From Calditrichota bacterium (lineage in GTDB: Bacteria > Calditrichota > Calditrichia > Calditrichales > Calditrichaceae): a stretch of 37,567 bases of DNA. Positions 17,136 through 25,441 of the stretch are shown piece by piece (the first letter of the stretch is position 1; each line of letters opens with the position of its first letter). Below the pieces are notes generated by a model. That model saw only the letters and a list, made by a program, of their open reading frames with translations. It was not told the origin of the DNA and made no database searches. The stretch spans positions 1 through 37,567 of the forward strand of contig RQOG01000143.1 of assembly GCA_003854985.1 (NCBI GenBank). Reading direction: 5' to 3'. The position numbers and the translations under genes are program-made.

Positions 17136-18040
17136 ATACCTTCGAACAATGCTTTGGCAAATTCTTCTGCATCAAATATAGCGAAATCTTCTTTTTTCTC
17201 TCCTACACCTAAATATCGCACCGGTATGCCTAATTCTCTTTGAATTGAAAGAACAATGCCGCCTTTTGCCGTTCCATCCAGTTTAGTAAGAAAAATACTA
17301 TCAACGCCGGAAGTTTTAATAAATTCCCTGGCCTGGCTTAGGGCATTCTGACCGTTCCCGGCATCAAGAACCAGAATTACTTCGTGAGGCGCTTCGGTTA
17401 CCTGTCTGGAGATTACCTTTTTAATTTTTTCCAATTCGCTCATCAGATTTACTTTAGTGTGCAGCCTTCCTGCTGTATCAATAATGAGTACATCCACTGA
17501 TCTGGAAATGGCGGCGGAAACCGCATCAAAAACCACGGCGGCCGGGTCTGCATTGGCCTGATGACGGATCACATCACAGTTTATTCGTTCACCCCACAAA
17601 CAAAGTTGCTCGATAGCGGCGGCTCTGAATGTATCAGCAGCGGCTAAAATAACCTTTTTATGATTGGATTTATAAAAATGTGCCAATTTTGCTATTGATG
17701 TTGTTTTGCCTGTGCCGTTCACGCCAACTACTAACACGACATACGGTTTATTTTCAGGCATTTTAAAGGTTGGCGTTGATAAAATTTCCGCAATAGAAGC
17801 ATGAATAATCCGGTTTAACTCCTGCGCAGAGTCATATCTTTCTTTTTTAACCTGCTCTCTTATTTTATCCAGAATAAACATGGAGGTGTCAACTCCGATA
17901 TCTCCCGCAATCAATATTTCTTCTATTTGATCCAAAACATCTTCATCAATTTTATTTTTAGCTGTGACTAACCTGGATATTTTGGAAAATACACTTTCAC
18001 GTGTTTTCTTTAAACTATTGCTTATGCTGCCAAATGCCAT
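17132..18040 (-). CDS. ftsY: signal recognition particle receptor FtsY
   Basis: A 302-residue SRP-type GTPase that docks SRP-ribosome complexes at the inner membrane. It has the N domain (~1-90), then the G domain with GVNGTGKTTS (106-115, G1), AAADTFRAAA (133-142), DTAGR (188-192) and TKLDGTAKGG (252-261). The acidic A domain of enterobacterial FtsY is absent; membrane contact must rest on the short N-terminal amphipathic helix. It lies 20 bases after the UbiA-like gene and overlaps rimO. Confidence 0.95.
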   Translation of the reverse strand: MAFGSISNSLKKTRESVFSKISRLVTAKNKIDEDVLDQIEEILIAGDIGVDTSMFILDKIREQVKKERYDSAQELNRIIHASIAEILSTPTFKMPENKPYVVLVVGVNGTGKTTSIAKLAHFYKSNHKKVILAAADTFRAAAIEQLCLWGERINCDVIRHQANADPAAVVFDAVSAAISRSVDVLIIDTAGRLHTKVNLMSELEKIKKVISRQVTEAPHEVILVLDAGNGQNALSQAREFIKTSGVDSIFLTKLDGTAKGGIVLSIQRELGIPVRYLGVGEKKEDFAIFDAEEFAKALFEGI

Positions 18041-18060
18041 AATATTACTCTACCCCTTTA

Positions 18061-19008
18061 TTAAGCGCCTTTTAAATTTGGATAATCAAAATTAAAACGT
18101 TTTTTATAATACCATTTTGTTAAAATGAATAACAGAATCAAAAGAAAAAAATAGAATGGCAACTGCACGCAGATGATCAATGCGAAAAACAGAATGCCGT
18201 ATTTTGTGGTTAATACCGCTGATTTTTCATCCTTTTTTATAAAAGCCAAAATAAAAAACGGCCCGGTTAAAACAATGAAAAGCAAAGCCTGAATATCTGT
18301 TAATAAAATAGCGCTGATTAAACTCAACGCATAAAACGCGCAGGCAATGTTTATCAATTTGTTTTTACCATAAACAACGGCTATTGTTCTTTTCCCGGAC
18401 TTTTCATCACCATGAAGATCAGGCAGAGTGGTGAAAAAATATAAAGCGGTATTGAAAGCAAAATATGGAATAATATCAAGAATAGGATTCCGGCCATCAG
18501 GAAACCTGGTAAACCAGCCGATATAAAATGCCAGAATTCCCATCAGACTATTAGCGATCATACTGGCGAAAGGTTTATCTTTCGCTGTAAATGGTCTGTA
18601 ATTATATATATATCCGGTTAAAACAATAAACAGGATAATAATAGATAAAACATAAGCATTTAAAAAATAGCTTGTAATGATAGCCATTGTAATTAAGACA
18701 TAGGCTAATACAGCAGCTTCTGTTTTAGCAATATATCCTTCAGAAATCAGGAATAGTTTGTTATTGATCCGGTCTGTTTGCCGGTCTTCCAGTTGGTTGA
18801 ATAAAAAACAGCCACCCATAGCCAGAGCAAAACAAACAAACATGATGCTTATAGTTTTAGTCGGCAAAAATATGAGCGATTCACTATAATTACTCACCAT
18901 TATTTGTTTCGAAATCAGGTATCCCGCTAACATTGTTGACCAACCGGGTATGAATAAAATCGGTCTCATAACAAAAAAATAGTCCAGAGGTTTCCAAATA
19001 TACTTCAT
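18061..19008 (-). CDS. UbiA-superfamily membrane prenyltransferase
   Basis: A 315-residue integral membrane protein with about eight or nine hydrophobic segments. The two Mg-diphosphate motifs are present: N71/D75/D79 in NQLEDRQTDRINN and D197/D201 in PDLHGDEKSGKRT, typical of enzymes that transfer a prenyl chain to an acceptor. After the first motif the common RP-hP-G sequence (as in ubiquinone and menaquinone enzymes) is replaced by NKLFLISEG, so it belongs to a divergent branch. The acceptor (quinone ring, glycerol phosphate, heme or chlorophyll-like) cannot be told. No quinone or heme gene is nearby; it lies between a PHP hydrolase and ftsY. Confidence 0.8.
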   Translation of the reverse strand: MKYIWKPLDYFFVMRPILFIPGWSTMLAGYLISKQIMVSNYSESLIFLPTKTISIMFVCFALAMGGCFLFNQLEDRQTDRINNKLFLISEGYIAKTEAAVLAYVLITMAIITSYFLNAYVLSIIILFIVLTGYIYNYRPFTAKDKPFASMIANSLMGILAFYIGWFTRFPDGRNPILDIIPYFAFNTALYFFTTLPDLHGDEKSGKRTIAVVYGKNKLINIACAFYALSLISAILLTDIQALLFIVLTGPFFILAFIKKDEKSAVLTTKYGILFFALIICVQLPFYFFLLILLFILTKWYYKKRFNFDYPNLKGA

Positions 19009-19035
19009 AATAATATCGTGAATAAGGTTGATTTA

Positions 19036-20085
19036 TTACGGGTTAAAACGAATATGATTTGATAGGATCCAGGGCCTGCCATCTATCCAGGATTCTACCC
19101 TGTAATGGCCGGGAATATTTATTTTATAATCTAATTCACGCCCAAACTTTCTTTGTTGAATTTCACCGTTATGAAAAAGTATCGTTTCAACATCTTTCGG
19201 ATTTCTGACAATAGCTCTTGCTTCGCTGGAACCACTCAGTTCTTCTCCGATGGAAACGATCTGATTACCATTTTCCAGCCGAAAACGAAATGTACGGGCA
19301 TCGCCGAAAGCGTTATGGGAAACAAAGCATCTTGCATCACGCATGGCACGATAAACTAATGATAAATCATCTTTATAATCATTTGAAGCACGCAATGGTT
19401 GATCCAGCAAAATGTGGGTACGAATGGTTCTAAATGAAACTTTATATCGAAAAATCCGGACAGGAATAATACCCATCAATTTATGTATATGCGCATGCGC
19501 ATCCACCCCGCCAATACCCACTACTTTTCTATGCAGGTTAACAGCGTCCCACTGGCGGATGGTTTCGCGTTTTGGAGCAATTACTGAGCGTCTCGGATGC
19601 AAGGCCCTTCTATATTTGTTATGATGTGTTAATCCCTCCATCCATTCCGACATATGGTTCCAGATTTCTATGCCATCATAACTATCTGTCTGCCATACCG
19701 TCCAGGGAAATGGAGGATATTCAGGAAAATGATTCCGGCTTTCATTAGGATGGGCGATTATACCAAAACCGCCCATTTCCTGTACTTTTTTTGTATATTC
19801 CTGCGGAGATAATTCCGGGTCAACTTCCTTATCTATATCAAATGCCAGATAGTGATTTTTATCCTGTATATCATTTATTTCATATCCGATTCCCAGCAAA
19901 ATATCATTATACCAGCCCTCTTTACCTTCCTTTTTTGCTTTAAGCGTATTGTGATCTGTCAAGAGCAAAAAATCTATATCGAGTTCATTGGCAATCTGAA
20001 CTATTTCTTCTACCGGACGTGTGCCGTCGCTATAGGTAGAATGTACATGAATGATTCCTGTATATGAGTATTCTTTTCTGGGCAT
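19036..20085 (-). CDS. PHP-domain metallohydrolase (CehA/McbA-like)
   Basis: A 349-residue protein with a polymerase-and-histidinol-phosphatase fold. Metal ligands are visible with the ATG start: H13/H15 in HVHSTYSDG, D44/H45 in LLTDHN, E69, H112 in IAHPNES and D195/H197 in GGVDAHAH. The C-terminal ~90 residues form an added beta domain (SIGEELSGSSEA, LFHNGEI, GHYRVESW), as in CehA/McbA relatives. The substrate is unknown; phosphoesterase activity is the family norm. A TTG three codons upstream is possible, but the ATG one base past the preceding TGA stop is more natural. The neighbours form a tight chain with a small membrane protein and a UbiA enzyme. Confidence 0.78.
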   Translation of the reverse strand: MPRKEYSYTGIIHVHSTYSDGTRPVEEIVQIANELDIDFLLLTDHNTLKAKKEGKEGWYNDILLGIGYEINDIQDKNHYLAFDIDKEVDPELSPQEYTKKVQEMGGFGIIAHPNESRNHFPEYPPFPWTVWQTDSYDGIEIWNHMSEWMEGLTHHNKYRRALHPRRSVIAPKRETIRQWDAVNLHRKVVGIGGVDAHAHIHKLMGIIPVRIFRYKVSFRTIRTHILLDQPLRASNDYKDDLSLVYRAMRDARCFVSHNAFGDARTFRFRLENGNQIVSIGEELSGSSEARAIVRNPKDVETILFHNGEIQQRKFGRELDYKINIPGHYRVESWIDGRPWILSNHIRFNP

Positions 20086-20086
20086 A

Positions 20087-20488
20087 TCAGTCAATGTTTA
20101 AAATTAATATTCCAATAGCTAAACCGATGATATCGGCAACTAAATCCTTATACGAAAAGTGATTATCCTTTTGCTTACTGTCATAAATCTCTTTTCCCAT
20201 TCCAAGACTTAATGTAATCCCGGAGCCATAAATCACAGACTGCTGATGATCACAGCTGGTATACTGTTGAAAGCCCTTTGCGGTTCCTATCATAAAAATC
20301 ATACTTCCTACAAGGTGATATCCTTTATCCAAGCCGGTCCATGTATCTTTATTGGCAGAACTGTTTTCTATCACGGGATCCGTATTCAATATCTGAATTG
20401 AATCAGCTACGTTACTGTAGCCACTTTGAGAGTAAACATAGTTCAATAACACTATTCCCAGTAATACAAGGGGCTTAAAGAATAACAT
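20087..20488 (-). CDS. small membrane-associated protein resembling the YfiM/DUF2279 group
   Basis: A 133-residue protein with an N-terminal signal or membrane segment (~3-20) and a C-terminal hydrophobic helix (~117-131). The sequence has DKGYH (54-58), GKEIYD (98-103) and FSYKDLVADIIG (111-122), the arrangement of His/Glu/Asp residues seen in YfiM-like proteins of unknown function; the match is by eye. A longer start (20518) lacks a ribosome binding site, while this ATG has AGGA ten bases upstream. It overlaps the DUF5683 gene by 14 bases and touches the PHP gene, so the three are probably co-translated. Confidence 0.6.
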   Translation of the reverse strand: MLFFKPLVLLGIVLLNYVYSQSGYSNVADSIQILNTDPVIENSSANKDTWTGLDKGYHLVGSMIFMIGTAKGFQQYTSCDHQQSVIYGSGITLSLGMGKEIYDSKQKDNHFSYKDLVADIIGLAIGILILNID

Positions 20489-21209
20489 AGACCTGAATTC
20501 CTGCGTAGGTAGGTTCAATCAGCGGTAAAATAGTTAATTCCATGGATTCTTCAAACTTGTATAAATAGGCTCCCGCGTAAGCGTCCGCCATAGTCAGAAT
20601 ATAGGCTATTCCGAACCACCAGTTATATTTTGAACGTTCTGAGCTATACTGCCGGTCTTTAGTATCCAGATATTTTTGATGGGCGCTCCTTGCTTTATAA
20701 ATAAAATAACCATTGGCTCCCAATGCCAGCGTTGCTTTAAAATAAGATTCATCATAAACCTGACCCCAACCCGGAATAATGGCGGACCGCAGAACGGCTC
20801 CCCAGGGCGATTTCAAAGGTGTATCGCCTAATAACTCACCATGCCAGCCGGTTGGTTTTTCATGAAACGCGGCATCGGCAACATCCACTATGTTTATGAG
20901 GTGTAAAAAAACGGCACAGCTCAAACTTGTAAGCATTTCCTGTTTGTCTTTCTGCAGAGAATATTTATTATACTGATCTAAAAAATAGGCGCTCCTTATA
21001 TAAAGAGGAATGGAAGAAAACGAGAATAACGCGGCATTGGTTAACCTCTCCTGATAAATCTGACCCCAGCCTGGTAGAATGATTGACCGTAATATGGCAG
21101 GCGCCGGGGACAAAATGATATTTTCGTTCACCGTAACAGATGTATCCTGACCTGACAGTATAACCGGATATATAGTAACAATAAAGAACAGGTATTTTAT
21201 AGATTTCAA
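20475..21209 (-). CDS. DUF5683-domain membrane protein with internal duplication, TTG start
   Basis: A 244-residue protein with a signal-like N-terminus (KYLFFIVTIYPVILSGQ). It contains two copies of the DUF5683 core exactly 100 residues apart: RSIILPGWGQIY (41-52) and RSAIIPGWGQVY (141-152), each followed by a hydrophobic helix and an Asp-rich helix (DVADAAFHEK; ADAYAGAYLYK). DUF5683 proteins are common in the FCB group and of unknown function. The first codon is TTG; an in-frame TAA lies four codons upstream and the next internal ATG would delete the signal region, so TTG is the best start. It lies 9 bases after ridA. Confidence 0.7.
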   Translation of the reverse strand: MKSIKYLFFIVTIYPVILSGQDTSVTVNENIILSPAPAILRSIILPGWGQIYQERLTNAALFSFSSIPLYIRSAYFLDQYNKYSLQKDKQEMLTSLSCAVFLHLINIVDVADAAFHEKPTGWHGELLGDTPLKSPWGAVLRSAIIPGWGQVYDESYFKATLALGANGYFIYKARSAHQKYLDTKDRQYSSERSKYNWWFGIAYILTMADAYAGAYLYKFEESMELTILPLIEPTYAGIQVYVIL

Positions 21210-21218
21210 TAGTTCACT

Positions 21219-21602
21219 TTATTTTTTAATTGCTATACAGTCGATTTCAACTAATACGTTTTTTGGCAGCCTGCTAACTTCCACTGTAGCCCGTGCAGGT
21301 TTTGATTCTTTAAAATATGAATTATAAATATCATTTACCTGCGTAAAATCATCCATGTTTTTTAAATAGATAGTTGTTTTAACAACGTTTTCCAGATCAC
21401 TGCCACCCGATTCCAAAATCGTTTTTAGATTTTCAACCACTTGTTTTGTCTGTCCGGAAATATCATCGGTGATAAGCGCTCCTGTTTTCGGACTAATGGC
21501 AATCTGGCCGGATACAAAAATAAATCCCCCTGCTTCTATCGCCTGAGAATAAGGGCCAATGGGAGCCGGCGCATTCTTGGTCTCTATGACTTTTCTATTC
21601 AT
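21219..21602 (-). CDS. ridA: RidA family enamine/imine deaminase
   Basis: A 127-residue trimeric cytosolic protein that hydrolyses reactive 2-aminoacrylate and related enamines from PLP enzymes. It shows [11 protein letters not shown] (near 12-22, with Y18), [10 protein letters not shown], the substrate-binding R104 in KPARATVEV and E119 in LVEIDCIA. An upstream ATG (21617) has no ribosome binding site; this one has AGGA seven bases before it. It heads the minus-strand run that reads into DUF5683, PHP, UbiA, ftsY and rimO. The upstream region is shared with the dnaA control region. Confidence 0.92.
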   Translation of the reverse strand: MNRKVIETKNAPAPIGPYSQAIEAGGFIFVSGQIAISPKTGALITDDISGQTKQVVENLKTILESGGSDLENVVKTTIYLKNMDDFTQVNDIYNSYFKESKPARATVEVSRLPKNVLVEIDCIAIKK

Positions 21603-21803
21603 AATAAATCCTGGCATTTTTTTAGAATAGTTTAAATTTAATATGTATTAAAAATTGTTTCAAATCCATAGCCTGTAAAAATTATTTTACATCATTGTGC
21701 GAAAGATTATTTTTTCCCAATGAATTTTTTTTTAAAATTAAAACGAACGACATTTGAAACGGTTCAAAGAAAAATCAAAAAAAATTGAAAAATAATTTTT
21801 TCT

Positions 21804-21832
21804 TTGCTTGATTTTTATTCGGAGAATATTAA
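21804..21832 (+). promoter_or_regulatory. candidate dnaA promoter
   Basis: TTGCTT (21804-21809), a 17-base spacer and TATTAA (21827-21832) on the plus strand. DnaA boxes begin 26 bases downstream of the -10, well placed for repression by DnaA. The leader to dnaA would be about 255 bases. Confidence 0.45.
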
Positions 21833-21857
21833 ACTTTTACAAGTGGCAATTATGGGT

Positions 21858-21893
21858 TGTGGAAAACTTGTGAATAACTGACAGCTATTCACA
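21858..21893. promoter_or_regulatory. cluster of three DnaA-box-like sites
   Basis: TGTGGAAAA (21858-21866; one mismatch to the reverse of TTATNCACA), TGTGAATAA (21869-21877; perfect) and CTATTCACA (21885-21893; one mismatch, opposite direction). Three sites within 36 bases is far from random expectation in this sequence. Confidence 0.65.
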
Positions 21894-21979
21894 TTGTAAC
21901 AGGATGGAAAAGATAATTAAAATGATGTTGCCTTTCCTGTAAAACCTCATAAAACCATAAATAACAAAGAATTATGCAA

Positions 21980-21988
21980 TGTAGATAA
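21980..21988 (-). promoter_or_regulatory. DnaA-box-like site, one mismatch
   Basis: TGTAGATAA, the reverse complement of TTATCTACA, one change from the TTATCCACA consensus. Confidence 0.35.
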
Positions 21989-22054
21989 GAGCGGAACGAA
22001 AAATCGTGTTTAATCCCTGCTGCAAATTTAAAGCACTGCTTTAAATAAAGCCAG

Positions 22055-22063
22055 TGTGGATAA
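22055..22063 (-). promoter_or_regulatory. perfect DnaA box before dnaA
   Basis: TGTGGATAA, the exact reverse complement of the high-affinity box TTATCCACA, 31 bases before the dnaA start codon. Confidence 0.65.
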
Positions 22064-22094
22064 TATAAATTGAACTGACAGGAAAAAACAGAAT

Positions 22095-23501
22095 ATGACC
22101 TTGAGCTTGGCTGAGAAGATTTACGATCCGGCGACCGTATGGCAAAAAATTCAGGAAATCATTAAAGAGAATATTAATGTTCGTAGTTATAATACCTGGT
22201 TTGCTCCAACCGAAGCCATAACCATCGAAGATGAATATCTGGAAATCTTGGTGCCTAACCGGTTTTTTTGTGAATGGATTGAAAATCATTATTCCAAATT
22301 GGTTCAAAATGCCATCGCTCAGATTCTTGGCGAATCCAAAAGAATAAAATATCTTGTCAGGAATGAAAACTCCAAACCATCGTCTCCCTATCAGCCAAAT
22401 GACTGGCAACCTGCTCCTGCTCCCGTATCTCCATATATTATGCCGTCTCAGCCGGTTAATTCACCTTATTATACGAAAATTAACGAGCGTTATGTCTTTG
22501 ATAGTTTTGTGGTTGGCGACAGTAATAATTTTGCTTATGCGGCGGCCAGAGCTGTTGCCGATTCACCGGGAAAAACAAATTATAATCCTTTAATTGTATA
22601 CGGTGGAACCGGTCTTGGAAAAACACATCTGGTGCAGGCGATTGGTAATCATGCCCGTTTTAAATACCCGAATACAAAGGTTTATTACGCCTCGAGCGAA
22701 ACGTTTACTTCCCATTTTATAAATTCCATTCAACAAAATAAAGTCGCTGAATTTTCGGCTTTTTACCGTTCCTGCGACATTCTGCTGCTTGATGATATAC
22801 ACTTCTTTTCAAATAAAGGTAAAACGCAGGAAGAGTTTTTCCATACATTTAATGATTTACATCAAAATGGAAAACAAATAATTCTAACATCCGATCGTCC
22901 GATTAATGAATTGACCGCATTAGAAGAACGACTAATATCCAGGTTTAAATGGGGATTAATTGTCGATATCCAACCTCCTGATTTTGAAACCAGATTAGCC
23001 ATATTAAGAAAAAAATGTGATGACAGTAATCTAATGATACCGGGAGATATCCTGGAATATCTCGCCGTTAACCTGATGGATAATGTACGGGAATTAGAAG
23101 GCGCGCTCACTAAGTTATTAGCCAGGGTAACGTTCACAGCAGCCGAGCCCTCTCTTGATATGGCCAGATCGATTGTCGCAGAAATAGCCCGGCCCGATGT
23201 TTCTGTTTTAACGATTGATAAAATTATGGAACATGTTGCAAAGGTATTTAATCTGCCTATCGATCAGCTTAGGGCAAAAACACGTAAAAAAGATGTGGTA
23301 ATCGCCAGACAAATAGCCATGTACCTATCCAAGCAACTCACCCGGCATTCGCTGGTTACAATCGGTTTGCATTTTGGAGGCAGAGACCATTCAACGGTTA
23401 TTCATGGTCTGGATATCATCGAAAACCGGTTAAAAGAAGACGTTGTATTCCGGCAGAAACTGGATAATATGAAAAAGCATCTTGAATATAATCGCAATTA
23501 A
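22095..23501 (+). CDS. dnaA: chromosomal replication initiator protein DnaA
   Basis: A 468-residue AAA+ initiator that binds DnaA boxes and opens the origin. Domain I (~1-90) has the typical NTWFAP; domain II is a short Pro-rich linker (~92-128); domain III has Walker A GGTGLGKTHL (170-179), Walker B DILLLDDIHFF (228-238), sensor TSDRP and the arginine-finger region LISRFKWG; domain IV ends with the box-binding helix signature GGRDHSTVIHG (428-438). Length is normal. AGGA lies 11 bases before the ATG. It is alone on the plus strand; dnaN, recF and gyrB are not adjacent. It converges on the deacetylase gene with only 16 bases between the ends and no visible terminator. Confidence 0.97.
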   Translation: MTLSLAEKIYDPATVWQKIQEIIKENINVRSYNTWFAPTEAITIEDEYLEILVPNRFFCEWIENHYSKLVQNAIAQILGESKRIKYLVRNENSKPSSPYQPNDWQPAPAPVSPYIMPSQPVNSPYYTKINERYVFDSFVVGDSNNFAYAAARAVADSPGKTNYNPLIVYGGTGLGKTHLVQAIGNHARFKYPNTKVYYASSETFTSHFINSIQQNKVAEFSAFYRSCDILLLDDIHFFSNKGKTQEEFFHTFNDLHQNGKQIILTSDRPINELTALEERLISRFKWGLIVDIQPPDFETRLAILRKKCDDSNLMIPGDILEYLAVNLMDNVRELEGALTKLLARVTFTAAEPSLDMARSIVAEIARPDVSVLTIDKIMEHVAKVFNLPIDQLRAKTRKKDVVIARQIAMYLSKQLTRHSLVTIGLHFGGRDHSTVIHGLDIIENRLKEDVVFRQKLDNMKKHLEYNRN

Positions 23502-23517
23502 TTTATTTATTCTTATT

Positions 23518-24315
23518 TTACTCTGAAATCTCGTTATTATTATGATTATTAAACCGTTGAAGCAGAATTGTGGCTGACGATCCGCGTTGAATAATCCAGT
23601 CACGCACAGAAAAGGTGTTATGTCGGTCTAAGCGATCTAAAATTTTATCAGAATTATCAAAACGATAAATATTTAATCTTGGCAAAGCAAAGATTGAAAG
23701 TTGTTCCGGCGGTCTAATGATATACTGCGAAGCAATTCCATATTTATATCCGGTTTTTTTTACGATTTCCAGGATATCATTGTCGTATCGCCCAAAAGGA
23801 TAACAGAAAACATTTATCATTGTATTAAACCTGTTTTCCATCTCGGTTTTGACAGAGGAAATTTCTTCCCGTGCCTGTTCCAGAGTCATATGAGTTAATG
23901 CTTTGTGCGAAAACCCATGTGCTCCGATTTCAAAACCCGTTTCAAGTAATTCGTTAATCTGAAACTCATTCAAATGTTTGAATTTTAAAGATTTTACCTG
24001 AACATCCCAATCGTTAAAGCGGCCTATATAATTTAACGGAATAAAAATTGTACCTTTAGCCTCATATTTCTCCATAACAGGCAGGGCATTCAGATAAACA
24101 GATTCATAGCCATCATCGAAGGTAATGATAATTTGTTTCGAAGAAGAAGTAATTGAATGATTAATTAAATCACTAAAAGTCAGGAAGCCGTATCCGGCTT
24201 CAGCTAATGCTTTTATATCCTTTTCAAAATCTGCCGGATTTCTGCTTGTCAGACCAATATCTTTTCTAAAGTCAATTTTATGGTAATTTATAATGGGTAT
24301 ACTAAAGATATCCAT
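23518..24315 (-). CDS. polysaccharide deacetylase (NodB homology, CE4)
   Basis: A 265-residue carbohydrate esterase-4 type protein. Motif 1 is TFDDGYES (65-72, with D67 and metal ligand D68); motif 2 is HGFSH (133-137, ligands H133 and H137); motif 3 CYPFGRYD (171-178) follows. It is expected to remove N-acetyl groups from an envelope polysaccharide or peptidoglycan. No signal peptide is visible, so it acts in the cytosol or the substrate is lipid-linked. Its ATG overlaps the last base of the upstream gene stop (TAATG), so it is translationally coupled to the alanine-dehydrogenase-like gene. Confidence 0.85.
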   Translation of the reverse strand: MDIFSIPIINYHKIDFRKDIGLTSRNPADFEKDIKALAEAGYGFLTFSDLINHSITSSSKQIIITFDDGYESVYLNALPVMEKYEAKGTIFIPLNYIGRFNDWDVQVKSLKFKHLNEFQINELLETGFEIGAHGFSHKALTHMTLEQAREEISSVKTEMENRFNTMINVFCYPFGRYDNDILEIVKKTGYKYGIASQYIIRPPEQLSIFALPRLNIYRFDNSDKILDRLDRHNTFSVRDWIIQRGSSATILLQRFNNHNNNEISE

Positions 24316-25439
24316 TATAAATTCAACTCTAATAGTTCAAAGATATTATAAAATTCATAGCCAAACTGATCAGCAAAGCTCCTGTTGGTAACCTTACCTT
24401 TATATATTCCCAGCGCGGGAATAATGCCGGACTCTTCCACAAGGGCTTTTTTCAAATCTTTTAAAGCCAGAATCTTCAGATAAGGCATTATGGTTTTCGT
24501 AAGCATTCTGCTGGAAGTCATTGGAATCATGGAGGCGATATTAGGAACAGAATAATAAACGATGCCATCCAGTTTATAGGACGGTTTATCGTGATTGGTA
24601 GGATGCGATCCTTCAACTACCTGAAGCTGGTCGACTGAAATATCAATAATTACGCTTCCGGGCTCCATGAGCTTTATTAGTTTTTTATTGATAAAGATAT
24701 TATAACTTTGCGAAAGTGAAAATACAGAAATAATCAGCAGATCCGTCTTCGGAAGAATCTCTTTTATAATCTTATCGGAATAAACCGCACATTTGATTTT
24801 CGGAAATTCATCTTTATAATGCTGTAATTTTTCTTCTTTTAAAGAAACAAGATTCACTTTGGCGCCTAAATTATACGAATTTTCTGCAATGGTCCTGCCG
24901 ACTTTTCCCGCGCCTATTATGGTTACAACGGTGGGATCAACGCCTTCTATATGGTCTAAAAGTTTACCTTTACCTCCTCCGGGAACGGAAAGTAACCTTG
25001 CGCCCTCATGAATGGCCATTTTACCGGAAATTTCACTCATAGCCATCAGAACAGGATATTTTCCTTCATTATCCTGAAACAAAGAACCGCATACAAAGGT
25101 GGCATTGGTCTCTACCAGAGAATGAAATTGCTCGCCTGTACGGATTAAACTGGCGAACGATAAAAACATATGAGATTCATTGAGCAATTCAAATTGAATA
25201 GGCAGTGGCGTATGAACCTGCAAGATCAGATTCGCTTCCCGCATTACTTTTTCCATTGTAGGAAGCATGATCGCCCCTGATTTTTCATATTCGCTGTCTT
25301 TAAAGCCGCTGTCCATGGCAGCGCCTTGTTCCACGAATACTTTAATATTGCTTTCCACGAGTTCTTTTACACCGTCCGGGGTCAGCATTACTCTGTTTTC
25401 GTATTGTTTAATATCTCTGATTAAGCCGACAGCCTTCAT
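24315..25439 (-). CDS. alanine dehydrogenase/PNT-family protein lacking two catalytic residues
   Basis: A 374-residue protein collinear with alanine dehydrogenase: N-terminal R16 in ENRVMLTPDG, MSEISGKMAIHEGA, the NAD-binding IIGAGKVGRTIAEN, VIIDISVDQ with its Asp, HPTNHDKPSY and SVPNIASMIPMTSS. But the catalytic lysine of the family (K75 in the Mycobacterium tuberculosis enzyme, VKEP) aligns with H76 in LQVHTP, and the catalytic histidine (H96, LHLA) aligns with S97 in FASL. So ordinary pyruvate/alanine chemistry is doubtful, and a different amino or keto acid, or a non-catalytic NAD-binding role, is possible. It starts 2 bases after the M16 peptidase gene and is followed by the overlapping deacetylase gene. 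Confidence 0.75.
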   Translation of the reverse strand: MKAVGLIRDIKQYENRVMLTPDGVKELVESNIKVFVEQGAAMDSGFKDSEYEKSGAIMLPTMEKVMREANLILQVHTPLPIQFELLNESHMFLSFASLIRTGEQFHSLVETNATFVCGSLFQDNEGKYPVLMAMSEISGKMAIHEGARLLSVPGGGKGKLLDHIEGVDPTVVTIIGAGKVGRTIAENSYNLGAKVNLVSLKEEKLQHYKDEFPKIKCAVYSDKIIKEILPKTDLLIISVFSLSQSYNIFINKKLIKLMEPGSVIIDISVDQLQVVEGSHPTNHDKPSYKLDGIVYYSVPNIASMIPMTSSRMLTKTIMPYLKILALKDLKKALVEESGIIPALGIYKGKVTNRSFADQFGYEFYNIFELLELNL

Positions 25440-25441
25440 AT

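Larger units (their letters stand above)
21603..22094. other. dnaA upstream region, candidate oriC or dnaA autoregulatory region
   Basis: About 490 non-coding AT-rich bases between ridA and dnaA. It carries long A/T tracts (21720-21820), an inverted repeat AAAAATCAA (21770-21778) with TTGATTTTT (21808-21816), a second one TTTGAA-ACGG-TTCAAA (21753-21768), a promoter-like pair and five sequences equal or close to DnaA boxes. AT-rich DNA beside clustered DnaA boxes next to dnaA is the usual look of a bacterial origin, but the same boxes serve dnaA autoregulation, and gene directions on the right flank do not fit an origin here. I see no gene in it. Confidence 0.45.

Noticed and set aside
22041..22409. 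122-codon minus-strand ORF opposite the start of dnaA
   Set aside because: Overlaps the conserved dnaA domain I and its upstream DnaA box on the other strand; no family resemblance or start signal.
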